A stretch of 64,000 nucleotides of DNA from Terriglobus sp. RCC_193 (GTDB taxonomy: Bacteria; Acidobacteriota; Terriglobia; Terriglobales; Acidobacteriaceae), in assembly GCF_041355105.1 (NCBI RefSeq), contig NZ_JBFUPK010000001.1:1-64000 (forward strand). The letters run 5' to 3'. Below, one piece after another: positions 39,111 to 47,617 of the stretch (positions within the stretch are counted from its first letter, which is position 1; every line of letters starts with the position of its first letter). The notes beneath the pieces are model-generated. The model was not told the DNA's origin. It saw only the letters and a list, made by a program, of their open reading frames with translations, and did no database searches. Made by a program: the position numbers and the translations under genes.

Positions 39111-39646
39111 GCGTTCCCTCGGCGCTTTGCCAGAGTCTCCACAAACTGCGGCATCAGCTCCGCCATCCGCCGTTGCCGATAGGCAAACGTCCGCCGCATC
39201 TGCGCCTTGACGGCCACAGCATGAAGCAAATCGCCCAGCGGCAGTCCGTATTCCACACGATCCTTCACCTGCGTGCCTGCCACACCATCTCGCGTCTCTT
39301 CCTTCACGCTGTGACAGTGCCGCCAGAACACAAACGGTCCGGCGGTCTGCCGATCGTAGAAGTGGCTGTTCCATTCAAATTCTGTGATCACCGCATGCCA
39401 GTTCAGCCGAAAAGGAAGGCGCGGCAGCACCCGAAAGCTGAGGATCATAGTGGTGCCCACGCCCGGCCCCAGCCGCCCCGGTGAACCAGCAGGGGGCGCG
39501 GGTGGCGCAATCAACCGCAACTCCTCAATCCGCGCCTGTTGCCACGCAGGCATCAGCGGAGGCAGATTCTGCGGATTTGCCAGGAAGGCAAACACCATGG
39601 GAACGGGGAAGGGAAGCCACTGGCTGCTTTCGTAAATGTGACGCAT
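39107..39646 (-). CDS. SRPBCC-superfamily (polyketide cyclase/dehydrase-like) protein
   Basis: A 179-residue helix-grip protein: an opening strand HIYESSQWLPFPVPMVFAFLANPQNLPPLMPAW typical of START/SRPBCC domains (shown in part by PVPMVFAFLANP), later VKDRVEYGLPLG and a C-terminal helix. Such proteins bind hydrophobic ligands; some neighbour nucleoside-epimerase-like genes. Its stop overlaps the end of the convergent diguanylate cyclase by four bases. It is divergent from the siderophore receptor across the tandem palindromes. Confidence 0.83.
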   Translation of the reverse strand: MRHIYESSQWLPFPVPMVFAFLANPQNLPPLMPAWQQARIEELRLIAPPAPPAGSPGRLGPGVGTTMILSFRVLPRLPFRLNWHAVITEFEWNSHFYDRQTAGPFVFWRHCHSVKEETRDGVAGTQVKDRVEYGLPLGDLLHAVAVKAQMRRTFAYRQRRMAELMPQFVETLAKRRGNA

Positions 39647-39698
39647 GAACTCCCAGTTTCCCTCAAAACGAAGGCCCGGATTCCGGTAATCGGATAGA

Positions 39699-39738
39699 GG
39701 ACTGATTAAGTCCGAAAAATAATGGACTCAGATAGTCC
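39699..39738. promoter_or_regulatory. Tandem GGACT-N5-AGTCC palindromes
   Basis: Two perfect palindromes of the same design: GGACT-GATTA-AGTCC (39699-39713) and GGACT-CAGAT-AGTCC (39724-39738), 25 bp apart. A weaker relative, GGACT-TGTAC-GGTCT, lies at 39764-39778. All are in the divergent region before the siderophore receptor and SRPBCC genes. The regulator is unknown; the arms do not look like a Fur box. Confidence 0.7.
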
Positions 39739-39908
39739 TATTTCATGTAATCTTTTTCATATCGGACTTGTACGGTCTTAGATGGAAACCCAAGTAATTG
39801 GGATGGTTTTCGTCTGTTCCGTTGCTTTCCGTAGCGCGTAGTTGAGGGACTTCGCACGATTTGATCAGGGCGTCTCAGGCCGCCCGAGCCCCGGAGCGTA
39901 ATCAAGAA

Positions 39909-42635
39909 ATGAAAAAGAACGAAGATTCTAGTCGTCTGCGCGGAAAGCTGATGCTGACCGGCACCCTTGCGATGTTTGCCATGGGAACCCTGCATGCAGA
40001 GGGTTCTGTTTCCACGGAGAAGGATGAAGCCAAGCCAAAGGAGCCGGTGAACGGCGACGCGGCAAAGGACAGTGAGCAGCGGGCACGCGCCAGCCAGGAA
40101 GTCCATAAGTTCGATATCCCTGCAGGAACCCTGTCGGAGGTCGTGGCTGCCATGGAGAAGGCCACTGGTCTCAGCATTGCGGTGCCGCAGAAATATGCCT
40201 CGCTTCCCTCGCCGGGTGTGCAGGGCGTGCGCACAACGGAAGAAGCGCTCACCGTCGTTCTGAAGGGAACCAATATTTCCGCCGACTTTATCTCGACGGA
40301 TCACGTTCAGTTGGGCCTCCATGCAGCCGGCCAGGATGTTACAGTCACCGCCACGTCTGAGATGCCATCGCTGAAGTACACGGCGCCTTTACGCGATCTG
40401 CCGCAGACCATCACGGTCATCCCGGAAAACGTTATTGAGAACACGGCTTCCACCAGCCTGGTGGAAGCGCTCCGCACCGTGCCTGGTATTGCTTTCGGCG
40501 CGGGCGAGGGTGGTAACCCGACGGGCGACCGTCCGTTCATTCGCGGTGTCGATTCGCAGAGCAGCACCTTTGTGGACGGCATGCGCGACATCGGCGCGCA
40601 GTCGCGCGAGGTGTTTGACCTGGAGTCGATTGAAGTTGCCAAGGGACCCAGCGGCGGCTATGCAGGCCGCGCGGCTTCGGGCGGCAGTATCAACCTGAAC
40701 AGCAAGATGGCTCGTCGTGAAACCTTCCTGAATGGCTATTACAGCCCGGGTTCGGCAAACTTTTTCCGCGGCGCATTTGACGCCAGCACGAAGCTCACGC
40801 GTTGGGCCTCCGGTCGCTTGAACGGCATGTGGCAGAACTCTGATGTTGCCGGTCGCGACATCGTGAACAACCATCGCTATGGATTTGCCCCGTCGCTGCT
40901 GTTCAACATTACGAAGAACGGTCGCGTCTTCCTGAACTACTACGAGCTGGATTCGCACGACATTCCTGATCCCGGTATCCCGTACAACAACCCGACGGAT
41001 TACTACAACACGACCACCAACATTGGTCGTCCCGATGGTCGTGCGCGCGTGTTCCAGGTGGGTGATGGTCAGCCCCTGGTGGTGAACCGCAAAAACTTCT
41101 ATGGCTTCCGCGGCCGTGACTTCCGCAATGAGAAGGTGAAGACCGTGTTCGGTCGTGCGGAGTACAACCTGTCGGAGAACACCGTTCTGCGCAACAGCTA
41201 TCGCTGGGGTAAGTCGGGTCAGGATTATGTCAGCTCGCAGGCGGATGACAGCCAGGGCAACATCTACTATGGCTTGCTGTACCGTCGCGCGTTGAATCGC
41301 GTGACCAAAGTGGACACGGCAATCGACCAAACCGATCTGTCAGGCCGCGTGAAAACCGGATCGATTCAGCACACGTATGCCGTAGGCGGCGAGTTTTCGC
41401 GTGAGCGTAGCTGGAACACGTCATACACGGTGGGCAGCTTGAGTGGGTCATCCATCACGCCTGCCATCCCCAGTTATTACCTTGTGAATCCGAACACGAA
41501 CGCGCGTTTGGCATACAGCGCCAGCCGTTGCCCGGTGGGTGCGGGTGCTGCCAGCGGTTACTACTGCGAAGATTTTCTGAACCCGACGGTGGATGATCCA
41601 TTCGTGGGTGTGCGGACGGTAATTCCGACCCAGGTGGGAACGACGACCGCCTTTACGAACACGAACTATACCAACGCAATTGTGAAGAACAACACGCCGA
41701 CGCGGCAGATCAGCACATCGAAGTCCGTGTATGGCTTTGACACGGTCCGCTTCCTTGAGCAGTTGCAGGCAACGGTCGGCATCCGTTATGACCATTACGA
41801 TTCGAACTATCGCAATGTGTTGACGTGCGTGCCCACAGCTACTGTGCCGTGTACCTTTGCAACGACAGCAGACCTGGTGAACTATCAGGCGGGCGTGACG
41901 TACAAGCCGGTGAAGTCGGGCACGATCTATGGTTCGGTCAGCAACTCGTCCACGCCTCCGGGTAACGCGTTGTCGCAGGGACAGGATGGATCGGCGATCA
42001 CCAGCATCATCAATCAGGCGTTGCCACCGGAGAAGACACGCTCGGTAGAAGCTGGAGCGAAGTGGGAAGTGTTCAGTACCAAGGCACTTGCTACCGTTGC
42101 CTTCTTCCAATCGAACACGGAGAACGTGCGCATTACGCTGGCAGACAGTTCGATTGCCGCTGCGGGTACGCGCCGTAATCGCGGTATCGACATCAGCATG
42201 ACGGGCTACACCAGCGCCAAGTGGCAGATATTTGGTGGCTACACCTTCATGAAAGCTATCCTGACCAACGCAGGTGGTGCGGGTACGGCAGCCGGTCTGC
42301 AGGATGGCCGTCGCTTTCCCAACACGCCGGAGCACAGCTTCAGCGTTACCAGCTATTACCAGGTAACGCACAAGCTGAACCTTGGCGGAGGCATCTACGG
42401 CTCGGGCAAGGTGTACGGTGCGGATAATCCCACGACCATCTACTCCACCAAGTGGGTTCCCGGCTACGCTCGCGTGGACATCTACGGTTCGTATCGCTTC
42501 AATCCGCACATCGAATTGCAGGGCAACATTCAGAACCTGAACAACAAGACGTACTTCCTGCAGGCATACACCACGCATTACGCAGCGCTGGCTCCTGCCC
42601 GTCAGGGTCGCCTTACCTTGAACGTCCGCTGGTAA
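39909..42635 (+). CDS. TonB-dependent siderophore receptor with STN domain
   Basis: A 908-residue outer membrane receptor. After a signal peptide (~1-30), residues ~66-135 form an STN (secretin/TonB N-terminal) domain, then a TonB-box-like DVTVTA (~143-148), the plug (~155-260, LRDLPQTITVIPENVIENT, RPFIRGVDSQSSTFVDGMRD) and a 22-strand barrel ending in RQGRLTLNVRW. The closest general type is catecholate siderophore receptors such as Fiu/PiuA. STN domains usually signal to FecR-like anti-sigma factors, but none is nearby. First gene of a three-gene operon. Confidence 0.93.
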   Translation: MKKNEDSSRLRGKLMLTGTLAMFAMGTLHAEGSVSTEKDEAKPKEPVNGDAAKDSEQRARASQEVHKFDIPAGTLSEVVAAMEKATGLSIAVPQKYASLPSPGVQGVRTTEEALTVVLKGTNISADFISTDHVQLGLHAAGQDVTVTATSEMPSLKYTAPLRDLPQTITVIPENVIENTASTSLVEALRTVPGIAFGAGEGGNPTGDRPFIRGVDSQSSTFVDGMRDIGAQSREVFDLESIEVAKGPSGGYAGRAASGGSINLNSKMARRETFLNGYYSPGSANFFRGAFDASTKLTRWASGRLNGMWQNSDVAGRDIVNNHRYGFAPSLLFNITKNGRVFLNYYELDSHDIPDPGIPYNNPTDYYNTTTNIGRPDGRARVFQVGDGQPLVVNRKNFYGFRGRDFRNEKVKTVFGRAEYNLSENTVLRNSYRWGKSGQDYVSSQADDSQGNIYYGLLYRRALNRVTKVDTAIDQTDLSGRVKTGSIQHTYAVGGEFSRERSWNTSYTVGSLSGSSITPAIPSYYLVNPNTNARLAYSASRCPVGAGAASGYYCEDFLNPTVDDPFVGVRTVIPTQVGTTTAFTNTNYTNAIVKNNTPTRQISTSKSVYGFDTVRFLEQLQATVGIRYDHYDSNYRNVLTCVPTATVPCTFATTADLVNYQAGVTYKPVKSGTIYGSVSNSSTPPGNALSQGQDGSAITSIINQALPPEKTRSVEAGAKWEVFSTKALATVAFFQSNTENVRITLADSSIAAAGTRRNRGIDISMTGYTSAKWQIFGGYTFMKAILTNAGGAGTAAGLQDGRRFPNTPEHSFSVTSYYQVTHKLNLGGGIYGSGKVYGADNPTTIYSTKWVPGYARVDIYGSYRFNPHIELQGNIQNLNNKTYFLQAYTTHYAALAPARQGRLTLNVRW

Positions 42636-42638
42636 TGA

Positions 42639-43328
42639 ATGCAACAACAGCCAACACAAGCCGATCTGGAACTGGTGTACGCCGCAGCTCAACGCGGCGT
42701 GCCCCAGGCCCAGGTCATGTATGGACAAATACTGCTGGACGGCAAGCTTGTCCCGCAGAATGCCACAGCGGCACTGCATTGGTTTGAACGCGCTGCCAAG
42801 GGTGGCGACGTGATGGCCATGAACATGGTGGGCCGTTGCCTTGATCAGGGATGGGGTGTTGCACCCAGCGCTGCGCTTGCTGCTCCGTGGTTTCGCAAGG
42901 CAGCAGATAAGGGCCTCGACTGGGGCATGTACAACCTGGCTACGCTGCTCACGCAGGGAAGCGGTGTGCCGGAAGACAAGGTCGAAGCACTCCACTGGTT
43001 TCGCAAAGCCGCTGCGTTGCATCATGTGAAATCCATCAACATCCTCGGCGGCTTTTATGAAGATGGCTGGGTGGTCCAGAAAGACATTGCCATTGCCCGC
43101 GAGCACTATCTGCGCGCTGCCGAAGGTGGCGATTTCCGCGGCCAGTTTAACCACGCGCGCATGCTCATCACGGATGGCGACATTGCCGGTGCCATTCAGT
43201 GGTTGCGCAAAGTTCCTGAAACCGCGACACCCGCCTTCATCGCAAAGATGAAGCACTTTCTTTTGCAATGGCCTGTGCCTGCACTGCATGCATTCGCCAA
43301 TACACTCTCGGAGCCGCAGAACGCATAA
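42639..43328 (+). CDS. Sel1-repeat protein of a siderophore-receptor operon
   Basis: A 229-residue protein made of about five to six Sel1-type helical repeats (A.GV.QAQVMYG..., ALHWFERAAKGGDVMAMNMVG, WFRKAADKGLDWGMYNLA, HWFRKAAALHHVKSINILG). These form a solenoid for protein contacts. It starts three bases after the receptor stop. A Sel1 protein also accompanies piuA and piuC in Pseudomonas (PA4514-PA4516), so the association is conserved. Confidence 0.88.
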   Translation: MQQQPTQADLELVYAAAQRGVPQAQVMYGQILLDGKLVPQNATAALHWFERAAKGGDVMAMNMVGRCLDQGWGVAPSAALAAPWFRKAADKGLDWGMYNLATLLTQGSGVPEDKVEALHWFRKAAALHHVKSINILGGFYEDGWVVQKDIAIAREHYLRAAEGGDFRGQFNHARMLITDGDIAGAIQWLRKVPETATPAFIAKMKHFLLQWPVPALHAFANTLSEPQNA

Positions 43329-43367
43329 GTGTGCGTGTTCTACTCCGCTGACATTGAGGTTCAAGCT

Positions 43368-44048
43368 GTGCTGATACAGGTCCCTGAAGTTCTCACCACC
43401 GAACAGGTCAAACGTTTTCGCGCCATGCTCGACGCCACCGATTGGGTCGATGGCAAAGTCACCGCCGGTCATCAATCCGCGCAAGTGAAGGACAACATGC
43501 AGTTGTCCGAGACGAATCCCGTTGCCATTGAGATCGGCAAGGAGATTCTGACGGAACTCAATCGGAATCCAGTATTCGTCTCTGCAGCACTGCCGAAGAA
43601 AATCTTTCCGCCACTCTTCAATCGCTATACAGGTGGCCAGTCATTCGGGAATCACGTGGACAACTCCGTGCGCCGCATCCATAGCACTGGCGAATATGTT
43701 CGCACCGATCTTTCCATGACGCTCTTCCTCAGTGAGCCCGAGGAATACGACGGCGGCGAACTCGTCATTGAAGACACATACGGCAGCAAAAGCATCAAGC
43801 TTCCTGCAGGCGACGCGATCCTCTATCCCTCCACCAGCCTGCATCATGTACGCCCTGTCACGCGTGGCGCTCGCGTGTGTTCGTTCTTCTGGATGCAGAG
43901 CATGGTGCGCGGTGACGATCAGCGTTCACTTCTGCTCAGCCTCGATGTCGCCATTCAAAAGCTCAACCGCGATGTACCCAATCAGGAGTCTGTGGTGGAA
44001 CTGACAGGTGTGTATCACAACCTGCTGCGACAGTGGGTTGAGCTGTAG
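43368..44048 (+). CDS. piuC: PKHD-type Fe(II)/2-oxoglutarate dioxygenase (PiuC/YbiX)
   Basis: A 226-residue oxygenase, exactly the family length. Iron ligands are His96 and Asp98 (NHVDNSVRR) and His159/160 ([13 protein letters not shown]); a following arginine binds 2-oxoglutarate. PiuC/YbiX is tied to iron-siderophore uptake receptors, but its substrate is unknown. I use GTG 43368, giving [14 protein letters not shown] as in homologues, with GAGGT upstream; the open frame extends further 5' to 43329. Confidence 0.92.
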   Translation: MLIQVPEVLTTEQVKRFRAMLDATDWVDGKVTAGHQSAQVKDNMQLSETNPVAIEIGKEILTELNRNPVFVSAALPKKIFPPLFNRYTGGQSFGNHVDNSVRRIHSTGEYVRTDLSMTLFLSEPEEYDGGELVIEDTYGSKSIKLPAGDAILYPSTSLHHVRPVTRGARVCSFFWMQSMVRGDDQRSLLLSLDVAIQKLNRDVPNQESVVELTGVYHNLLRQWVEL

Positions 44049-44093
44049 ACGCATCGTGTTTGTTCGCGCTGATACACCTCAGCGTGAACAAAG

Positions 44094-44137
44094 AGCGAGG
44101 AGCCGGAATGCCGCCCTCACGGCACCGGCTCCTCGCT
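44094..44137 (+). terminator. Terminator after piuC
   Basis: AGCGAGGAGCCGG (44094-44106) pairs with CCGGCTCCTCGCT (44125-44137). Inside, TGCCG and CGGCA form a second stem across a two-base bulge, so about 18 bp in all, followed by TGTTTC. It closes the receptor-Sel1-piuC operon. Confidence 0.87.
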
Positions 44138-44162
44138 GTTTCATCCAGGTAGGAATATGAGT

Positions 44163-44189
44163 GTCATTCTGAGCGAAGCGAAGAATCCC
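44163..44189 (+). repeat. Dispersed repeat, GAATCCC-type copy
   Basis: Begins GTCATTCTGAGCG, continues AAGCGAAGAATCCC. Identical over 27 bases to the copy at 56647. Confidence 0.88.
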
Positions 44190-44304
44190 GCGGATGTTTC
44201 CTGGCGACGCTGCGAAAGGATTTTGGCAAGATGGCAGGCCAGCTTCGCAGAGCGAAGGCTCGTACGCACAAAAGTGCCCTGAATGAAACGAAGTACAAAA
44301 GTGC

Positions 44305-44350
44305 GTCATCCTGAGCGAAACGAAGTGAAGTCGAAGGACCTGTTTTCTTC
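44305..44350 (+). repeat. Dispersed repeat, GGACCTG-type copy
   Basis: Begins GTCATCCTGAGCG and ends CGAAGGACCTGTTTTCTTC, matching the arms of the inverted pair at 30934-31085. Confidence 0.85.
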
Positions 44351-44387
44351 ACTGCCCACTACAACGCCACAAGGCAATCCGAAGCCG

Positions 44388-44945
44388 TCAGTTCGGTAGC
44401 AATACCGCATCCACAATATGAATCAGGCCATTCTTCTGCGGCACATCCGCAGTCAGAATCACGGCTGAGTTTCCCTTCTCATCTGTCAGCGTAATCACGT
44501 CACCGGCAGCTTTCACCGTGATGGCTTCGCCTTCCATGCTGGTCAGTGTTGCGGTGCCGTGTCCCTTGTGCACCATCTTCTTCAGCTTTGCGGAAGTGAT
44601 CTTCCCCGGCACCACCAGGTAGGTCAGCACCCTTGTCAGGTCAGCTCTGTTCTCCGGCTTGCTCAGACCGGCTGCAGTGCCGGCGGGTAATTTCTGAAAC
44701 GCATCGTTCGTCGGCGCAAATACGGTGTAAGGACCTTTGTCATTCAACTTGTCTTCCAGCCCGGCGCGTTTCACGTCCGCTGCAAATGCTGTCAGCACAG
44801 GTGATGTGGCCGTGTTTTCCGCAATCGATTTCTTCGACAACATCTGAACGCCGCCCACATCCGTACCCTTCTGCGTGGCTGCATACACGCTGCAGCTCAT
44901 GCAGACCAGTGCCACGGCCGTTCCTGCGAATGTCTTCATCCTCAT
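44388..44945 (-). CDS. Secreted fasciclin (FAS1) domain protein
   Basis: A 185-residue protein with a signal peptide (~1-22, MSCSVYA) and one FAS1 domain: TAFAADVKRAGLEDKL, GPYTVFAPTNDAFQKLP (H1 box), LTYLVVPGKI and NGLIHIVDAVLLP (H2 box). FAS1 domains mediate adhesion or matrix contacts at the cell surface. It stands alone on the minus strand. Confidence 0.92.
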   Translation of the reverse strand: MRMKTFAGTAVALVCMSCSVYAATQKGTDVGGVQMLSKKSIAENTATSPVLTAFAADVKRAGLEDKLNDKGPYTVFAPTNDAFQKLPAGTAAGLSKPENRADLTRVLTYLVVPGKITSAKLKKMVHKGHGTATLTSMEGEAITVKAAGDVITLTDEKGNSAVILTADVPQKNGLIHIVDAVLLPN

Positions 44946-45091
44946 CTCCCGCTTCTTCAGATGTCTTTCACAATCTTCCTGTCATCTGTTTTTAACGCGA
45001 AACTTCGTTTCAATGCGTATACCCATGCGAATGCATTCTCTTTCGGGACATTGACAACACCCGACGCGAACTTTCAACTATAGGAGTGGAC

Positions 45092-45622
45092 GTGAATTTA
45101 CAGCGGACGACGGTGCAACAGGATACCCACAAAGCACCGCATCCCTCACATCATCTGGAGGCGCGCGACTCTGGACTGTATCTCATTGGCCTGTTCAAGC
45201 TGGCGAAGGCGATTTTCTTTCTCGGCGTCAGCCTCGGTGCGTTGCACTTCATCCACCACGACCTGGCCAATGCCGTTGACCGGATCTTCCGCGAATTGCA
45301 CTTCGATCCTGAAAGCCGCGTCGTCGATTTCATCACGGACAAGGTAGCGCTCGTCACGCATCGCAAACTGCGCCTCATCAGCCTGGGCAGCGTCCTGTAC
45401 GCCATGCTGTGCTGCACAGAAGCCTACGGCCTGCTGCGTCGTCGCGTCTGGGCAGAATTCGTCACGCTCTGGCTGTCGGTCTCATTCCTTCCCTGGGAGA
45501 GCTTCGAGATCTATCGCGCCCCAAGTCTCTGGCACATCTCCATCCTGCTGGTGAACCTGGCCGTCGTCGCGTACCTGGTCTGGATGCTGCAGCGCAAGAA
45601 GCGCCGTAAGGAAACCGTCTGA
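45092..45622 (+). CDS. DUF2127 membrane protein
   Basis: A 176-residue protein with about four membrane segments: GLYLIGLFKLAKAIFFLGVSLG near the start, then helices around LRLISLGSVLYAMLCCTEAYGL, WAEFVTLWLSVSFLPW and ISILLVNLAVVAYLVWML; the tail RKKRRKETV is basic. DUF2127 function is unknown. I use GTG 45092; the GTG at 45086 overlaps the TAGGAG ribosome binding site. No co-directional neighbour is close. Confidence 0.85.
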   Translation: MNLQRTTVQQDTHKAPHPSHHLEARDSGLYLIGLFKLAKAIFFLGVSLGALHFIHHDLANAVDRIFRELHFDPESRVVDFITDKVALVTHRKLRLISLGSVLYAMLCCTEAYGLLRRRVWAEFVTLWLSVSFLPWESFEIYRAPSLWHISILLVNLAVVAYLVWMLQRKKRRKETV

Positions 45623-45660
45623 ACCTCGTTCCTCCGGGGCTGGGTACTGCAGGTGCAGAC

Positions 45661-45675
45661 TCCCACAACCTCCCA
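45661..45675 (-). promoter_or_regulatory. Second MraZ-like repeat pair, minus strand
   Basis: TCCCA at 45661-45665 and 45671-45675, i.e. TGGGA-N5-TGGGA on the minus strand, with the same 10-bp spacing as the main box about 300 bp downstream. Confidence 0.4.
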
Positions 45676-45961
45676 CTGACAGGCAATTTCGCCGTTTCCC
45701 CAACAGAAAACGACCCGAACCTTCCTGAAATCGCCTTAAATCCCCAGATCTGCCGCTGACAAACCTCAGGAAAACCGTCGTTACATGCCTGTGGGGTTCT
45801 CCACAAGTAGCTTCCGGCGTTCAGAACCACCAAAATTACTACTACAGGTTGTGGTGGTTATGAAAACCCGTCTACAGGTTTGATTTTCCACAAAGACGCC
45901 AGCGAAGAGGAAAAATCTTCGAATTTCTCTCTTGTGTTTCGCCGCGCTAAGAGAGACGATG

Positions 45962-45996
45962 TGGGCTGTGGTGGGAAAAAGTGGATGAAAGTGTCC
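45962..45996 (+). promoter_or_regulatory. MraZ-binding box
   Basis: TGGGC (45962), TGGGA (45972), TGGAT (45982) and a degraded TGTCC (45992), each ten bases apart with five-base spacers. This is the TGGGN direct-repeat design known for MraZ autoregulation. It lies about 100-130 bp upstream of mraZ. Confidence 0.75.
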
Positions 45997-46091
45997 AATC
46001 TTTCCTCGCCTGAAACGATTCTAGGCTTCCTGTGGACCGAAAGACAGCCTTTGGAACCACAGGCGGTACGACAGAAGGGTGAAACGAACCG

Positions 46092-46532
46092 ATGTTCCGG
46101 GGAAATCACACAGCACGCGTGGACGAAAAGGGGCGGCTCAAGCTGCCCGCTGAGTTCAAGCGTCGTGTGGATGAGGCCTACGGACCGCAGTTCTACATCA
46201 CCAGCAAAGATGGCAAGCGCGCGGAGATTTACCCCATCCGCGAGTGGGAAAAGGTCGAGGCAAAGCTGGAGCAGATTCCCAGCCTGAACCCCGCCCGAAA
46301 GAAGTTTCTGGACGTGACGAACTATTACGGCCAGATGGCAGAGCTGGACGCCGCAGGGCGACTTCTCCTGCCGCAGATTTTGCGTGAAAGCGCAAAGGTG
46401 ACCGCCGAAGTGGTGGTTCTCGGAGCGCAGACATACCTGGAAGTGGTCAACCATGACGACTTCAAGGCCAAGCTGGACGCCGAGCCACTGAGCGAGGCAG
46501 ATATGACAACCCTGGCGGATCTGGGGTTGTAG
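46092..46532 (+). CDS. mraZ: Transcriptional regulator MraZ
   Basis: A 146-residue protein with two AbrB-like SpoVT swapped-hairpin domains: MFRGNHTARVDEKGRLKLPAEFK at the start and a second repeat, GQMAELDAAGRLLLPQILRE (~77-96). MraZ forms rings that bind TGGGN repeats and represses the dcw operon; a matching box lies upstream. First gene of the cluster, 39 bp ahead of rsmH. Confidence 0.96.
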   Translation: MFRGNHTARVDEKGRLKLPAEFKRRVDEAYGPQFYITSKDGKRAEIYPIREWEKVEAKLEQIPSLNPARKKFLDVTNYYGQMAELDAAGRLLLPQILRESAKVTAEVVVLGAQTYLEVVNHDDFKAKLDAEPLSEADMTTLADLGL

Positions 46533-46571
46533 GAAGTTTCGCCCTGAGTGGGCACGCATGGAGGCGGAGAA

Positions 46572-47540
46572 ATGAGCGATCCGCAACATGTGCCGGTTCT
46601 TTTCGAAGAGGTTTTAGACCTTCTCAAAGTGCGCCGCGGAGGAACGTACGCGGATGCCACGCTGGGCCTGGCGGGCCATTCCAGCGCGATTGCGCGCAGG
46701 CTGGGGCCGCAGGGAACGCTGATCGCATTCGATCGCGACCCGCAGGCGATGGAGATTGCAAAGGCCAATCTCGAAGCGTTGCGTGAGGAGCTTGGGCCGG
46801 AGATGCCGCAACTGCGGTTGATCCCGCGGGCATTCTCATCGGCAGCGGAACAGATCGAGCGTGCATCGCTCGATGGCTTGCTCGCAGATTTCGGCGTCAG
46901 CAGCCTCCAGCTCGATCAGGCGCACAGAGGATTCAGTTTTCGGCAGGACGCACCGCTGGATATGCGCATGGATACGCGCAGCGGTGAAACTGCCGGGCAA
47001 GTGGTAAATCAGGCGGACGAAGAAGAACTCGCCAATCTGATTTACGAATTCGGAGAGGAAAGGAGGTCGCGGAGAATCGCCAGAGCCATTGTGAGGGCAC
47101 GGCCGATACTTACCACGGCGGAATTAGCCAAAGTAATATCTGCCGCTGCCCCAGCAATGAAATCGGACAAGATTCATCCTGCGACAAGAACCTTTCAAGC
47201 TATCCGGATTCGCGTGAATGACGAACTCGGAGAGATCCGGTCGCTGCTCGAAAGCGCGCCATCTCTTCTTAAGTTCGGTGGAAGACTTGCGGTCATCAGC
47301 TTTCATTCGCTGGAAGATCGCATTGCAAAAGATGCGCTGCGTGAAGGCGCGCAGCACGGTATTTGGAACGTAATCACTCGTAAGCCGGTGATTGCGACAG
47401 AAGAAGAAGAGCGACGCAATCCAAGGTCGCGCAGCGCTAAGTTACGAGTTGCTGAACGTATCAAACCGGAACGTTCAGAAGTTACAAGGAAGATACCTCC
47501 GCAAGGTGGAAGCAGTCGCGGATATCGTCCTGGAAGATAA
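46572..47540 (+). CDS. rsmH: 16S rRNA C1402 N4-methyltransferase
   Basis: A 322-residue SAM-dependent methyltransferase. HVPVLFEEVLDLL opens it; the SAM site is DATLGLAGHSSAIARRL with FDRDPQAM; GLLADFGVSSLQLD, GFSFRQDAPLDMRMD and ISFHSLEDRIAKD are family marks. It methylates C1402 of 16S rRNA in the decoding centre. ATG 46572 has GGAGGCGGAGA upstream; the frame is open from 46548. A 298-bp gap with strong RNA structure follows. Confidence 0.96.
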   Translation: MSDPQHVPVLFEEVLDLLKVRRGGTYADATLGLAGHSSAIARRLGPQGTLIAFDRDPQAMEIAKANLEALREELGPEMPQLRLIPRAFSSAAEQIERASLDGLLADFGVSSLQLDQAHRGFSFRQDAPLDMRMDTRSGETAGQVVNQADEEELANLIYEFGEERRSRRIARAIVRARPILTTAELAKVISAAAPAMKSDKIHPATRTFQAIRIRVNDELGEIRSLLESAPSLLKFGGRLAVISFHSLEDRIAKDALREGAQHGIWNVITRKPVIATEEEERRNPRSRSAKLRVAERIKPERSEVTRKIPPQGGSSRGYRPGR

Positions 47541-47617
47541 GTCGGTTGAGGAAATTGTGGATAAACCTGTGGACAATGTGAATAACTCCGCAGGAAATCC
47601 ACTTAGGAAGTAAATAA

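Larger units (their letters stand above)
44049..44387. other. Intergenic region with terminator and two dispersed repeats
   Basis: About 340 bp without a gene. It holds the piuC terminator (44094-44137) and two dispersed repeats at 44163-44189 and 44305-44350. Between these, about 44240-44260, lies a palindrome-like AGCTTCGCAGAGCGAAGGCTC resembling the AGCTTCGCAAAGGCGAAGCT unit of the island after murC. Confidence 0.8.
45623..46091. other. Upstream control region of the dcw cluster
   Basis: About 470 bp without a gene. It holds MraZ-type TGGGN repeats on both strands, a palindrome TGTGG-GGTTCT-CCACA (45790-45805), two CTACAGGTT direct repeats (45843 and 45872 areas) and one DnaA-box-like TTTTCCACA at 45884-45892. 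The dcw promoter must lie here. Confidence 0.7.

Noticed and set aside
41448-43484. A 678-codon minus-strand frame across the siderophore receptor, Sel1 and piuC genes
   Set aside because: It is the shadow of three well-supported plus-strand genes; long antisense frames are expected at this base composition.
45884-45892. DnaA-box-like TTTTCCACA upstream of mraZ, as a hint of a replication origin
   Set aside because: A single box without a cluster, AT-rich unwinding region or dnaA/dnaN neighbours is not enough.
47392-47613. A 73-codon frame overlapping the end of rsmH and running into the gap, with a plausible-looking tail
   Set aside because: Most of it lies within rsmH in another frame, it has no ribosome binding site and it resembles no FtsL or rsmH extension.
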